NCBI GenBank assembly: GCA_947581825.1 | Contig: CANPVP010000003.1 | Span: forward strand, 124,001-188,000 | Source of the DNA: an uncultured Clostridia bacterium | GTDB taxonomy: Bacteria; Bacillota; Clostridia; TANB77; CAG-508 | Length of the DNA stretch: 64,000 nt | Direction of reading: 5' to 3' | In this document: one piece after another, positions 29,000 through 40,413 of the stretch | How positions within the stretch are numbered: position 1 is the first letter of the stretch | Layout of the letters: each line of letters begins with the position of its first letter | Notes under the pieces: model-generated | What the model saw: only the letters and a program-made list of their open reading frames with translations | Told to the model about the DNA's origin: nothing | Databases searched by the model: none | Program-made: the position numbers and the translations under genes

Positions 29000-30253
29000 T
29001 TATATTATTTCTTTTACATACTTTTCTATTAACTCATCTTGAAGATCTACATTAACTCCCAAAGCAACAGCATATACTAAATAATATTCCCATAGTACTA
29101 ATTCTTTTTCTTTCCTTTCATGTATTAATGAATATTGGTTTAGATAATTTTTTAGAGAATAAGCTTTATTAAGCAAACTTTTTCCTTTAATAGTTCTTCT
29201 ATAATTCTTTTTCAAGTAAATTAATTGTTCTATTACGGCATATCCTGAAATTAGTACAAAAACAGCAACAAAACCAATATTTGTAGCTACTAAAATGTTT
29301 AAAAAGAATGCTTTTCTTACAACACTATATTGCAATTTATCAGCTCTTATTTCACTGTGATTATACGAAGTAGTTAATTCTCCCCTTTCATAGAATGGGT
29401 AGCTATAATAGTCATTTTCATCCGTAACTTCTTTTTCTAATTTTATAATGTCCTTATAATTTCCTAATTGTATATACGCATGACCATCATCCTCTGGCCA
29501 AACATGATAATTATCCATAACATAATTATCTAATTTTGTTGAATATGTTTCTATTAAAATAGGTATAAAAATAGCAATTGCTATTTTAGCTAATCTACCT
29601 GGTATTCCACCATGATGTTTTACCAGATATTTGTTTTCTATTGCTTCTTGCTCAACAACCTTTTGATATCTATTTTTATCAAATGTATTGTCTCTAATTA
29701 AGCTTAATACCATTTTTTCACTTTCAAGTAAACAAGATTCATCTTTATTAGTATAATAATATTTACCATTTTTTTCTTTTATGTAATCATTAAGCTTTAA
29801 CTTTAATATAGTTGCTGAAATGCTTTTTTTCATATCTAATTCAAAAGTTGATACAAACATTATTAAACTTGGAGATACTTTATCTAGGTCTCCCCTATAG
29901 CATATATAATCCTCTTCTCTTTTAATAATTGCATTTTTTCTTACTCTAATAGCTCTGAAGATTCTTCTAGCAAAGTGTACTATAGTAATCCAAATAAATG
30001 GAGTAAACATAGTAATAATTCCAGCATTTAATAAGAAATCGCCATCATAAAACATATAATCAAATGAGTAGTAAATTTCAAAATCAAAAGGTTCTGATGG
30101 GAATACTAAGCACGCTATAATGTATATTAAATCAATTAAAACAAGTGAAATATTTAATAAAATTTTATGTGATTTTTTTGTTGTAATTAAATTAGCTTTT
30201 CTAATAATAAGAATTACTGGTATTATGATAAAAAGTCCAATAAATAAAGGCAT
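29000..30253 (-). CDS. Multi-pass membrane protein of unknown function (DUF2207-like)
   Basis: Several TM segments, cytosolic middle part; family assignment tentative. Confidence 0.6.
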   Translation of the reverse strand: MPLFIGLFIIIPVILIIRKANLITTKKSHKILLNISLVLIDLIYIIACLVFPSEPFDFEIYYSFDYMFYDGDFLLNAGIITMFTPFIWITIVHFARRIFRAIRVRKNAIIKREEDYICYRGDLDKVSPSLIMFVSTFELDMKKSISATILKLKLNDYIKEKNGKYYYTNKDESCLLESEKMVLSLIRDNTFDKNRYQKVVEQEAIENKYLVKHHGGIPGRLAKIAIAIFIPILIETYSTKLDNYVMDNYHVWPEDDGHAYIQLGNYKDIIKLEKEVTDENDYYSYPFYERGELTTSYNHSEIRADKLQYSVVRKAFFLNILVATNIGFVAVFVLISGYAVIEQLIYLKKNYRRTIKGKSLLNKAYSLKNYLNQYSLIHERKEKELVLWEYYLVYAVALGVNVDLQDELIEKYVKEII

Positions 30254-30315
30254 AGTTAAATCTTCCTCTCTGGTATAAAAAATCATGTATTTCTTAACTA
30301 AATTTTTATTTTATA

Positions 30316-32923
30316 TTACATATCTTCTGGCATATATTCTGCAATTTTATTATAAGCTTTTTCAGCATTTTTTCCACCATTAAGTAATCTTACTACTACA
30401 GCAGCATCTGATGCATTAACCTTATTAGCTACTCCACCAATATCACCTGCTTTTTCTTGTGCTGGAGTTAATTTTATCTTGCCATTCGAAACTCTTACCA
30501 TTATAGCTGCATCTGTTATAGATACTCTTCCATCGCCATTTACATCACCTTTGTATATTACTGTGATGTTTTCACCATTTGATAATTTTACAACTTTTCC
30601 AGTTCCAATATTATCTATCAACTTAGATGTTATTTTAACTTCAGGAAATTTATTTTGAAAGGCTGAGTTAATTATATCTGCAAGTAAACTTATATACGAT
30701 ACTGATTTTCCATTTGCATTTTGCCTAATTGTAATTGTTTTTTCAGCTTTTAAATAATTATCTTGAAATGTAATATTGTCTTGTGCTGTATGTGTTTCTT
30801 CATCTAGTTTTTTTGTATATTCTACACCACATATTTCACATATTGCACCTTTTGTGGAAGTTGCTTTTCCACCTTTATGTCCTGTTGCAGGTATTTCTTT
30901 TCCATCTGATAATTTTATACCACAATCTTTGCAATAAGTATCTCCTGTATATCCTTTTTCAGTACATGTTGCTTGTTTTGCATTTCTTGTTTCTTTATTT
31001 ACATGATTTGTAGAATTTACTTCTCCATATTCTACACCACATACTTCACATATTGTGCCTTGTGCACAGCTTGCTTCTCCACCTTTGTGTTCTTCTTCTA
31101 AAATTTTATTTCCACATCCACATTCTTTCCAATGTTTATTTGCATCTGCTTCATAATCTCCATATGTATGGCTAGCTTTTATTCGTAAATCATCCTCATT
31201 AACAGTTGTTTTCTTGTCTTTAGCAATTAGTTTACCACAAACTAAACATTTATAATGTTCTTCTACACCATCAACTAAATCACCTTCATCTGTCATACTA
31301 TGCTCTACTCTTGGTATTAAATTACTTAATCTATGCTCTGCTAAAGGTAGAAAATCTTTATTTCCACTTAATAATTCACCACATATTTCACATTCTACAT
31401 ATTTTAAATGTCCCTGTTCTTTACAAGTAGATTCTTCAGCTTCATGCTCTTTTTCAATATGGTTACATATAACATTTACTTTACAGCTTGCAGAATAATT
31501 ACCATCTTGTGTTGTAGCTGTTATATTTGCTATACCTTTTGATATTCCTTTTACAACTCCATCTTTTACAGTTGCAATAGAATCATTATCTGATTTCCAT
31601 ATTACAGTTTTATTAGATGCATTATCTGGAAAAACTGTTCCAATTAAAGTATCTTCTCCATTTATTTTAATTGTTGTTTCTGTTTTATTAAGGTTTATTC
31701 CTGATACTTTTATATCTGAAACTACTATTGTAATTTTTTTCGAAAAATCACCTAGCGTTGCTGTAAGTATTTCCGTTCCATTTCCTACTGCTTTTATATT
31801 ACCTTCCTTATCTACTGTAAACACTTGATTATTTGATGAAGTCCAAGTAACATCTGTTGTTTTAATAGGAATTGAGCCGTATTCCCTTATTGCCTTGATT
31901 TTCTAATAATACAGTTTTGGGGCTTAATGTATCACCAATAGATAATGTATTAGTATCGTTTAATCCTGTGAATATAAGCTTTATGTGGTCGGTTGATGGA
32001 TTCATAGGAATAATCTTATCAATTACAATTTCTGTTCCATGTTTGGTATTAGAATTTGAAGATTCTTTGCCTTTAAAACATTGAATATAGTAAGATATAC
32101 CATTTGAAGTAAAGAATCCAACTCCTATTGATTTATGTTCAGGGTCTACCATTTGTTTTTCATGACCAGGCGAGTTTATCCATGCATTTACTGCAAAAGA
32201 AGCTGTTGCCATTTGAGCACCTGCTACTCCTAAATTTTCTGAAAAAACTTCACCTCCGTATGGTCTTTTGTGTTCACAAAATGTAGCAAGTTCTGCTGAT
32301 CTTTGCATAGCATATTCCATTAATTCATTATCTACTTCTAATTTTTCTAAGCCTTTTTCAACTCTATATTTATTTGTAAGATTTACAATTTCTAAGGCTG
32401 TATCATAATCATATTCTCCGTTAATAGTTACATTAACGACTTTTCTATAAGAGCCATCATCTAGTTGTTTAATAGTATCTGGCATAATGTATTTTGCTTG
32501 TGGGCAATTATATACAAAATTTTTTTGAATATTTGTAATAGTTGAAGGGATTACAATTTCAGTTAAATTTGGACAATCTTTAAAAGCATATGTGTAAATT
32601 TCTTTTATTCCTTCTGGTATTATTACTTTTTTTACTGTTGAATTATCTTTAATTAAGTTCGATACTATTGTAATTGTATTCCCATCTAATTCTGTAGGTA
32701 ATGTTATAATTGATTCATTTCCTGTATAGTTTTGAATGCTTACTCTTCCATCTACATATTCGCTATAGCTATAATCTCCAGATGTTACTGCTAAAACTTT
32801 AGAAGGAAAAAAGGAAAATAGTATGCATATTACTAAACAAATACCTATTATTTTTGTACTAATACTTGCTTTCATAAGCCACCCACATCTTTTCATTTTT
32901 AATTTCTTATTAAATTTTATCAT
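30316..32923 (-). pseudogene. Secreted LRR/CAP-domain + Ig-like (BIG2) + Cys-rich + type I dockerin protein, split by frameshift
   Basis: 32923..31862: signal peptide, BspA-like LRR, SCP/CAP domain; 31824..30316: BIG2, CxxC repeats, dockerin GDVNGDGRVSITDAAIMVRVSNGK; frames join near 31895. Confidence 0.8.
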
Positions 32924-32956
32924 AAAATCCCCTCTTTATAAACTTTTATTATATAT

Positions 32957-33031
32957 TATATTCTTTAATATTTTTGAATTAATATATTTATCTAGTAAAG
33001 TCATATCAATATCTGATTTCAAATTATTATT
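32957..33031 (-). pseudogene. Chimeric remnant of the 3' ends of the two methyltransferase genes at 23.0 and 24.0 kb
   Basis: attatattctttaatatttttgaatta matches 23005-23032; attaatatatttatctagtaaagtcatatcaatatct matches 24028-. Confidence 0.75.
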
Positions 33032-33042
33032 TATACTTAATC

Positions 33043-36000
33043 CTATTCAGAAATAGTACTTCCTTCAAATCCTATTTCACTACCATTTGATGTTTTCTTA
33101 ATAATAATTTTTTTATCAATTCTTTCTTTTAGCTCCGTAACATGACTAATAATTCCTATCAGTTTGTTATTATTTGTAAGCAAGTTTAATGTATTGATTG
33201 CTTGTTCGCGGGATTCTGTATCTAAAGACCCAAAACCTTCATCGATAAATAAGGTATCTACCATAACACCACCTGAATAACTTTGTATAACATCAGATAC
33301 TCCAAGAGATAGTGAAAGTGCTGCTTTAAATGATTCTCCACCTGATAAGGATTTTACATCTCTCTGTTTTCCAGTATAATTATCAAATACCTCTAAATCT
33401 AATCCCATATTTTGACTTAAATTAGTAGCTTTCTTTTTTCTAATTAATCTAAATCTATCATTTGTCATTTTTACTAATCTTTTATTCGCTTCAACTAATA
33501 TCATATCAAAATAAACAGATTGAACATATTGCTCAAATTCAATTTTGTTTTTTCCTGCTAGATTTCCAGAAGCAGTCTTATATAAGTCATCAAGGGTAGT
33601 ATATAATTCAGTTTGTTTTATTATTTCGTCAGAATTTTTCTTTAAGGAACTAAAAATATCCATATTATTACTGTATTTTGAAGTATTTTCAATTTGGAGT
33701 TGTTTTAATTTGGTCATATTATTTCTTAATGTTTCAAATTCCTCTTTGTCTTTTTCTATATTAATTTTTTCCTTATCTTTTAGCTGTTCTCTTAATTCCT
33801 TTATTTGAGCTATCGTTTCTGTACACTGTTGTTTATAATCTTCAATCATCTTTTTAGTAGATTCGATTACCGTTTCATCCATTATATTGTCTTTATAGCT
33901 TTGTTCATTCTCAAATCCTAACGTTTTATATGCATTTTCATATTCTGATTTTATTTTTTCTTGTTCTTTCTTTTTTAAATCGATATTTTTGCTAAATTCG
34001 TCCTTTTTTGTATTACATTCTGTAATTTTCTTAGTATGCTCTTTCTTTGTGTCATCATATTTTTCTTTGAATTCATTGAAATCAAATTCATCTATATCCA
34101 GCAATTCTTCTGTTATTTCATAATATAAATTTTTAATAGTTTGACATAATTCTTTAAAACTTTTACTTAAATCAGTATATTGTTTCTTAATATCTTCAGC
34201 ATATTCTTTTATATCTGTTTTATCGGATAAATCTTTTTTCATTTTTTTAGTAAAGCCATCAATAATAGCATTATCACTTGTTATGACATCTTCAACTGTT
34301 TTTTTCTTACTATCAAATTTTGATTTGAAACTATCATAATCAAATTCATTAATGTGCAATCTTTCTTCTGTAATATTGATATATAGTTTATTTGCTTCGT
34401 CTAATTTACTACTGATACTTTTTTCTTGCACTTCATATTGTTCATTCACTTTAGCAAGATAATCAGTTATATTTTCCTTAGATATATCAATTTTTAAATC
34501 CTTTAATAAAGTATTAATTTGCGCATTGATACTTGCGATATTTTCATTAACTTTATTTTTATCTTGTTCTTTATGGCTTTTTTCTTTTTTCAATTCATCT
34601 AACTCTTCTTTCGTGATTGCTTCACTTTTTTGAGCTAGTTCTGGGTGATGAACACTTCCGACACACTGGACATTTCGTTCCTTCTTCAAGATTTTCTGCA
34701 AGTATACCTGCTTGTCCTTGATAGAATTTATCTTCCTCTATTTTATATTTATCTTCTAAGTCACGAAATTCTTTATTGATTAAGTCAAACTTTTTAGCAA
34801 AATCTTCTCTTTTTTTAATAATATTCTTTATTTCCTCTGCTTTTTCTTTTTCTTGTTTTGTTTTATCTATTTCTTCATTTAATTTTTCATATTCAATAAG
34901 AACATTTTTTAATTTTAATATTCTTTCTTCTTTTTTCTTTATTAAGTCAAAATTAATCTCACATCTATCTCTTTCTTCTATTTTCTTTAAAACATCCTCT
35001 ATATTATCAATTTCTTCCTTTAACCTCGTCATTTTATCATTTTGACTTTTTAAATCTGAAGATTTTAATTTTAATTCGTTAACTTTGATATCTTTTTCTT
35101 TAAATTCTTTTTCCTCTTTTTTTAATTTTTCTAATATATCTGTGTTTGTTTTTAAATTATTATTTAAATCTTTGATTTCATCTTGAACCTTTATATACAT
35201 TTGTTCTTTAGGTACAACTGTTGCTAATATTTTTTGGTTAGTATCAACTTGCTTTTGCTTTTCTATATAAAAATCTTTTTTTGATTTTTGCTCTTTTTCT
35301 TTTTCTATCAATTCATCTAATCTTATAAAATTGCCATTGATTTCTTCAGCCCTTTGAATTTTTAATTCTTTTTCTTTTAATTCTTTTTCTCCCTTTTTAA
35401 CTTCATTATTTATTTTTTCAGTATCTTCTTTATCATTTTTCACTTCTGTTTCTAATAAATCTAAAATATCTTTCACATAATTATGAATATTTTTATCTGA
35501 TAGTCCTGGAATAAAATCAGGCTCTTCTTTCCATTTTATATGATCTGTATGTGTTAAAAATTGTGTTTTATAACTATTTAACCCTTTTTCAGCATCAGAA
35601 GTTTTAGATTTTAATTTGAATTTTATATTTTGGTAAATATATGTATCAAAAATTTTCCTAAAAATATCTGTTCTATCCTTACTATCTGCAAAAAGGATTT
35701 TTAAAAATTCACCTTGTGCAAGCATCGATATTTGCTTAAATTGTTTTACATCGATGCCTAGTATTTCTTGAATTTTTTTATCTACATTGTTCGTTCCAGA
35801 AGCAATTACTTCATTATCCAACTCTAATGATGCATCAGCAACTTGTGTTGTAAAACCATCTCCATTTTTTTTGGGTCTTTCATATTGTGGATTTCTTGTA
35901 ACTTGATATATTTTTTCTTTATGAGAAAATTTTAAAACCACATATGTCTTCGTATCTGGCTCTGCAAAGTCACTTCTTACAGGTATTCCCTTTCGATTAC

Positions 36001-36175
36001 TACCACTAGCTTCACCATACAAAGCAAATACGATTGCATCAAATATAGTAGTTTTTCCTGCTCCCGTATCTCCTGTTATTAAAAATATTCTATTGTCTCC
36101 AATTTTAGTAAAATCTATATTTACGCAATTTTTATAGGGTCCAAAAGCTGATATTTCAAGATTCAACGGTTTCAT
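33043..36175 (-). pseudogene. sbcC: Exonuclease subunit SbcC, split by one-base frameshift at the zinc hook
   Basis: 36175..: LITGDTGAGKTTIFDAIVFALYG; 3' ORF: SLSGGESFKAALSLSLGVSD, LFIDEGFGSLD; EGTKCPVC/GSVHHPELAQ split across frames near 34660. Confidence 0.9.
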
Positions 36176-36176
36176 A

Positions 36177-37340
36177 TTAGTAATCCTCCTTTTTCACTTC
36201 TTTAACAACTTGTTTCATAATATCCATTTGTGATTCATTTAATTCTTGATTGTTCTGATATTGATAAAATTCATTAAATAAATCCACTTCATCTTTTTTC
36301 TTAATGTCATCTAAATCAGATATTTGTAAAGTTTGCTGTATTTCTGATTTTGAATTTTCAATATCTAATCTTAAAGTATTTGGATAAATTTTTTTGATTT
36401 GTCCTATTGCATCATATACTTGTTCCTCGTTTGTAATGATAGCTCTAATATAGTCTTCACGATTAGTTTTGCTATAAATCTCTTTACTGGTTAATTCTTC
36501 AATTGGGCCTTTTATTACACGCATATCTCGTAAAGGTTTAATGGTAATCGAAGTATTAATTTCTAAATTACCTTTTTCTTTAAAATCAAGTATGGTTAAA
36601 CATTTATTTTGATTAACTTCTGAAAAGGAATATTTAAGCATTGTACCGCTATATCTTGCAGTATCTCTGCCTATTCTTTGTGGACCATGTATATGTCCTA
36701 ATGCAACATAGTCAAATTTATCATAAACAGATACATCAACATTTTCGGTTCCACCTAAAATTAAAGTTTCTGAATCACTTTTTTCTGGCTCAACATTTCC
36801 TGCTGTTACAAATTGATGTGATAATATAATATTTCTTTCATCTTCCTTTATATTTTCTTTTTCAATCACTTTTTTTACAGCATCATGATAAGATGTAATT
36901 CCCTCATCTTCGTCAAAATATTGCTTTATTTCAACCGGTTTAATATATGGAAGCATATAAATATTTAATTTTCCATATTCATCTTCAAATTCTTGTTTTT
37001 CTAATTTTCCGTCATATATAGCACAAATATGTAATCCATCATCTGCAAAAAGTTCTTTACCAAAATTCAATCTTTCCTTTGAATCATGATTACCTGCAAT
37101 CATGCAAACTTTTACTTTTAAGTCTTTTACTAAAACTTTTAAGAAATTATTTAGAACAGTTACACTATCTGCTGGTGGAACACTTCTATCATAAATATCA
37201 CCAGAAATTAAAACTAATTCGATTTTTTCCTCTTCAACTTTTTTTACAATTTGCTCTAACATATATACTTGATCTTCTAATAAAGACTGTTCTAGCACAA
37301 TTTTTCCAATGTGAAGATCTGCTAAATGTAATATTTTCAT
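36177..37340 (-). CDS. sbcD: Exonuclease subunit SbcD
   Basis: MKILHLADLHIGK, LISGDIYDRSVPPADSV, MIAGNHDSKERL, YVALGHIHGPQ. Confidence 0.95.
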   Translation of the reverse strand: MKILHLADLHIGKIVLEQSLLEDQVYMLEQIVKKVEEEKIELVLISGDIYDRSVPPADSVTVLNNFLKVLVKDLKVKVCMIAGNHDSKERLNFGKELFADDGLHICAIYDGKLEKQEFEDEYGKLNIYMLPYIKPVEIKQYFDEDEGITSYHDAVKKVIEKENIKEDERNIILSHQFVTAGNVEPEKSDSETLILGGTENVDVSVYDKFDYVALGHIHGPQRIGRDTARYSGTMLKYSFSEVNQNKCLTILDFKEKGNLEINTSITIKPLRDMRVIKGPIEELTSKEIYSKTNREDYIRAIITNEEQVYDAIGQIKKIYPNTLRLDIENSKSEIQQTLQISDLDDIKKKDEVDLFNEFYQYQNNQELNESQMDIMKQVVKEVKKEDY

Positions 37341-37359
37341 TTTTCTCTCCCTTACATAA

Positions 37360-37500
37360 TATCATAATAAACATATATATTTTACTGTTTGTTATCTAAA
37401 TAATTATTTACTAATTTAGATTTATTACAAATGAATCATCTTATTTATTAAATCAAATGTAATTTTTTTGCTTCTTCAATTATTTCTTCATCTGTCATAT
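37360..37500 (-). pseudogene. Chimeric remnant matching 39676-39730 and 40285-40340
   Basis: taaacatatatattttactgtttgttatctaaataattatttactaatttagatttattacaaa joined to cttatttattaaatcaaatgtaatttttttgcttcttcaattatttcttcat. Confidence 0.75.
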
Positions 37501-37532
37501 CATCTACTTTATTTCAGTTTTTATTTGTTCTT

Positions 37533-39618
37533 TTACTTTTTGAAATTTGCTACCTTTCTTACTTCTTCATCTGATTTTAATTCTTTACTTGCATATTGCA
37601 ATGCCCACCATCCAGCTTGTTTTACAGCTTCAAGTACAACTTCTTTATCTGCTCTTAACTCTTCGCTGGCATATTTCAATGCATATCCTTTGTTCTTTAC
37701 AGCTTCCAGAACAACTTCTTTATCTGCTTTTAATTCTTCGCTTGCATATTCTAATGCATATCCATCTTTCTTTACAACTTCAAGAACAACTTCTTTATCT
37801 GCTTTTAATTCTTCGCTTGCATATTTCAATGCATCTCCATTTTGTTTTATAGCTTTTAGTACTACTTCTTTATCTGCTCTTAATTCTTCACTTGCATATG
37901 TCAATACTTCTCCATACCTATCTTTCTTTAATGCTTCAAGAACAACTTCTTTATCTGCTTTTAATTCTTCACTGGCATTTTTCAATATATGGTAATCTTG
38001 CTTTACAGCTTCAAGTACTACTTCTTTATCTGCTTGTAATTCTTCGCTGGCATATTCAAATGCATCTATATGTTGTTTTATAGCTTCTAGTACAACTTCT
38101 TTATCCGCTCTAAATTTTTTGCTTACATTTTTCAATATATGGTAATCTTTTTTTACAGCTTCTAGTACAACATCTTTATCTGCTCTTAATTCTTCGCTTG
38201 CATATTCAAATGCATCTCCGTCTTTGTTTTACAGCTTCAAGTACTACTTCTTTATCTTCTTGTAATTCTTCGCTGGCATATTTCAATGCATATCCACTTT
38301 GCTTTACAGCTTCAAGTACAGCTTCTTTATCCGCTCTTAATTCTTCGCTTGCATATTCCAATGCCTCTCCATTTTGTTTTACAGCTTCTAGTACAACTTC
38401 TTTATTTGCTTGTAATTCTTCGCTTGCATATTCCAATATACTTCCGTCTTTTTTTACAGCTTCAAGTACAAATTCTTTATCTGCTCTTAATTCTTCGCTT
38501 GCATATTCCAATGCATCTCCGTTTTGTTTTACAGCTTCTAGCACTATTTCTTTATCTGCTCTTAATTCTTCACTTGCATATTCCAATGCATCTCCGTTTT
38601 GTTTTACAGCTTCTAATACTATTCCTTTATCTGCTCTTAATTCTTCACTTGCATATTCCAATGCATCTCCATTTTGTTTTACAGCTTCTAACACTATTTC
38701 TTTATCTGCTCTTAATTCTTCACTTGCATATTCCAATGCATCTCCATTTTGTTTTACAGCTTCTAGAACAACTTCTTTATCTGCTTTTAATTCTTCACTT
38801 GCATAGTTCAATGCATCACTGTTAACTTTTGCCAATTCTAAAATAAAGTCTTTATCTTTTTTTAGGCTATCATTTAAAGTATCTGGTTGTATTAACCCTT
38901 GGTATATTTTTCCTATTATTTTATCTTTATCTATTTTATTTTCTTCGTTTATAATTTCAGTAACGATATTAAATTTTTCCTTTATAGCATTTAATAATTC
39001 AATATATCCATTCTCTTCAGCTTTATCTGCTATTTCTTCAATTAGAGTTTGAGAGATTTCTTCGTCAGTTGGTATATTTTCTTCTTCTTGTCTTTTTCCC
39101 AATGTTGATAAATCACCTAAATTTGCAATAAATGAATCGCAAAAATCTGCAAATTCCTCTGTTGAAGGAATTAATTCAGAATTCCATTTTATTGGAATAT
39201 TTTGTTTCTTTGCTTCTTCTTCAATTTTTTCCTTTAATACTTCATAAACATTCTCGCCAAATATTTCTTGTGAACCATAATCATATTCAGCATCTCCTAT
39301 ATTTATTTTTTTTGTAATTGGATTATAAATTTCCTCATGTCTTTTATAATAATCACTTGTATTATTTCCCGTTTCCCATGAATAATATATATATACCTCA
39401 TCAAATAATTCATTAGCAAGATTATATATTTCTAATAAATCATCTGGTTCTTCATCTATATTTCCTTCAAACTTTGGTCTATAATTATTTGAAATATAAC
39501 CTGTTTCTGTCATATATTCATTATCAATATCGACTCCTAAACATTCTAATAATTGTTCAATACCTTCTTCATTATTTTTACTTGAAGCACCTAATCTTGT
39601 ATAATTCCAACTTGCCAT
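37533..39618 (-). pseudogene. DUF4116-type repeat protein (about 23-aa repeats), interrupted by frameshift
   Basis: Repeated ADKEVVLEAVKQNGDALEYASEELR in both 38206..39618 and 37533..38135; frames join near 38215-38222. Confidence 0.85.
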
Positions 39619-39694
39619 AAAAGTTCTTCTCCTTTATTTTTTATAGATTTTTAATTATATATATGTTTGTTAGTACATAATAAACATATATATT

Positions 39695-40132
39695 CTACTG
39701 TTTGTTATCTAAATAATTATTTACTAATTTAGATTTATTACAAAACTTTTTAACTAAGCATTCACCTTGTAATGCTATATTTTTTAAATCTTCCTCATTT
39801 AAAGTATTTTTCATCAAACTATGTATTAATTTATCTCTTTGTTCTTTCCAAGCTTTAATCTTATCAAGCATTTCAATAGTAATATGTTTTTTTATGTATG
39901 CATCTTGAAATTCTTTTCTAGATTTAACTTTATTTAATTTTACTGATATTTTAAAAGGTCGCCCTTCTTTATCTGTAATTGCTATTTTGGCATGTTTTAA
40001 AAGAGATTCTAATCTATCTTCAAAAATTGCATATTCTATAAAAATTGCTTCATAATAAAATTCGTTATAAGTAGCCTTTTTCAATTTATTCATTTGGATT
40101 GCATACTGATTTTGTTTTTCTTTTCCATCCAT
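39695..40132 (-). CDS. Hypothetical protein
   Basis: 145 aa helical ORF. Confidence 0.7.
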   Translation of the reverse strand: MDGKEKQNQYAIQMNKLKKATYNEFYYEAIFIEYAIFEDRLESLLKHAKIAITDKEGRPFKISVKLNKVKSRKEFQDAYIKKHITIEMLDKIKAWKEQRDKLIHSLMKNTLNEEDLKNIALQGECLVKKFCNKSKLVNNYLDNKQ

Positions 40133-40413
40133 TTTATATCTCCTTTACTGTAAATATTCTTCTATAAATTCATTGCTTCTTAAAAAAATTATTTTTTATT
40201 TATACATATTAAATAATTACTCGAGTTTTATCCCAGAGTAATTATTTAACTATGTATATATTCTATTTTCATTTTTTCTAATGAAGCCTCTTATTTATTA
40301 GATCAAATGTAATTTTTTTGCTTCTTCAATTATTTCTTCATATTCATTTCAGTTTTTATTCTTTTATTCTTTTTTATTATATTTACTTGTTTTTTATGGT
40401 TTTATAATAAGCA

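Noticed and set aside
37468-38825. Plus-strand ORFs (175, 101, 202, 179 aa) rich in Leu/Ser repeats
   Set aside because: Antisense shadows of the minus-strand DUF4116-type repeats; the minus frame encodes coherent repeat units
38200-38830. CRISPR-like regular repeats
   Set aside because: Repeat and spacer are both part of a 69-bp coding period (23 aa) in one frame; no variable spacers and no cas genes
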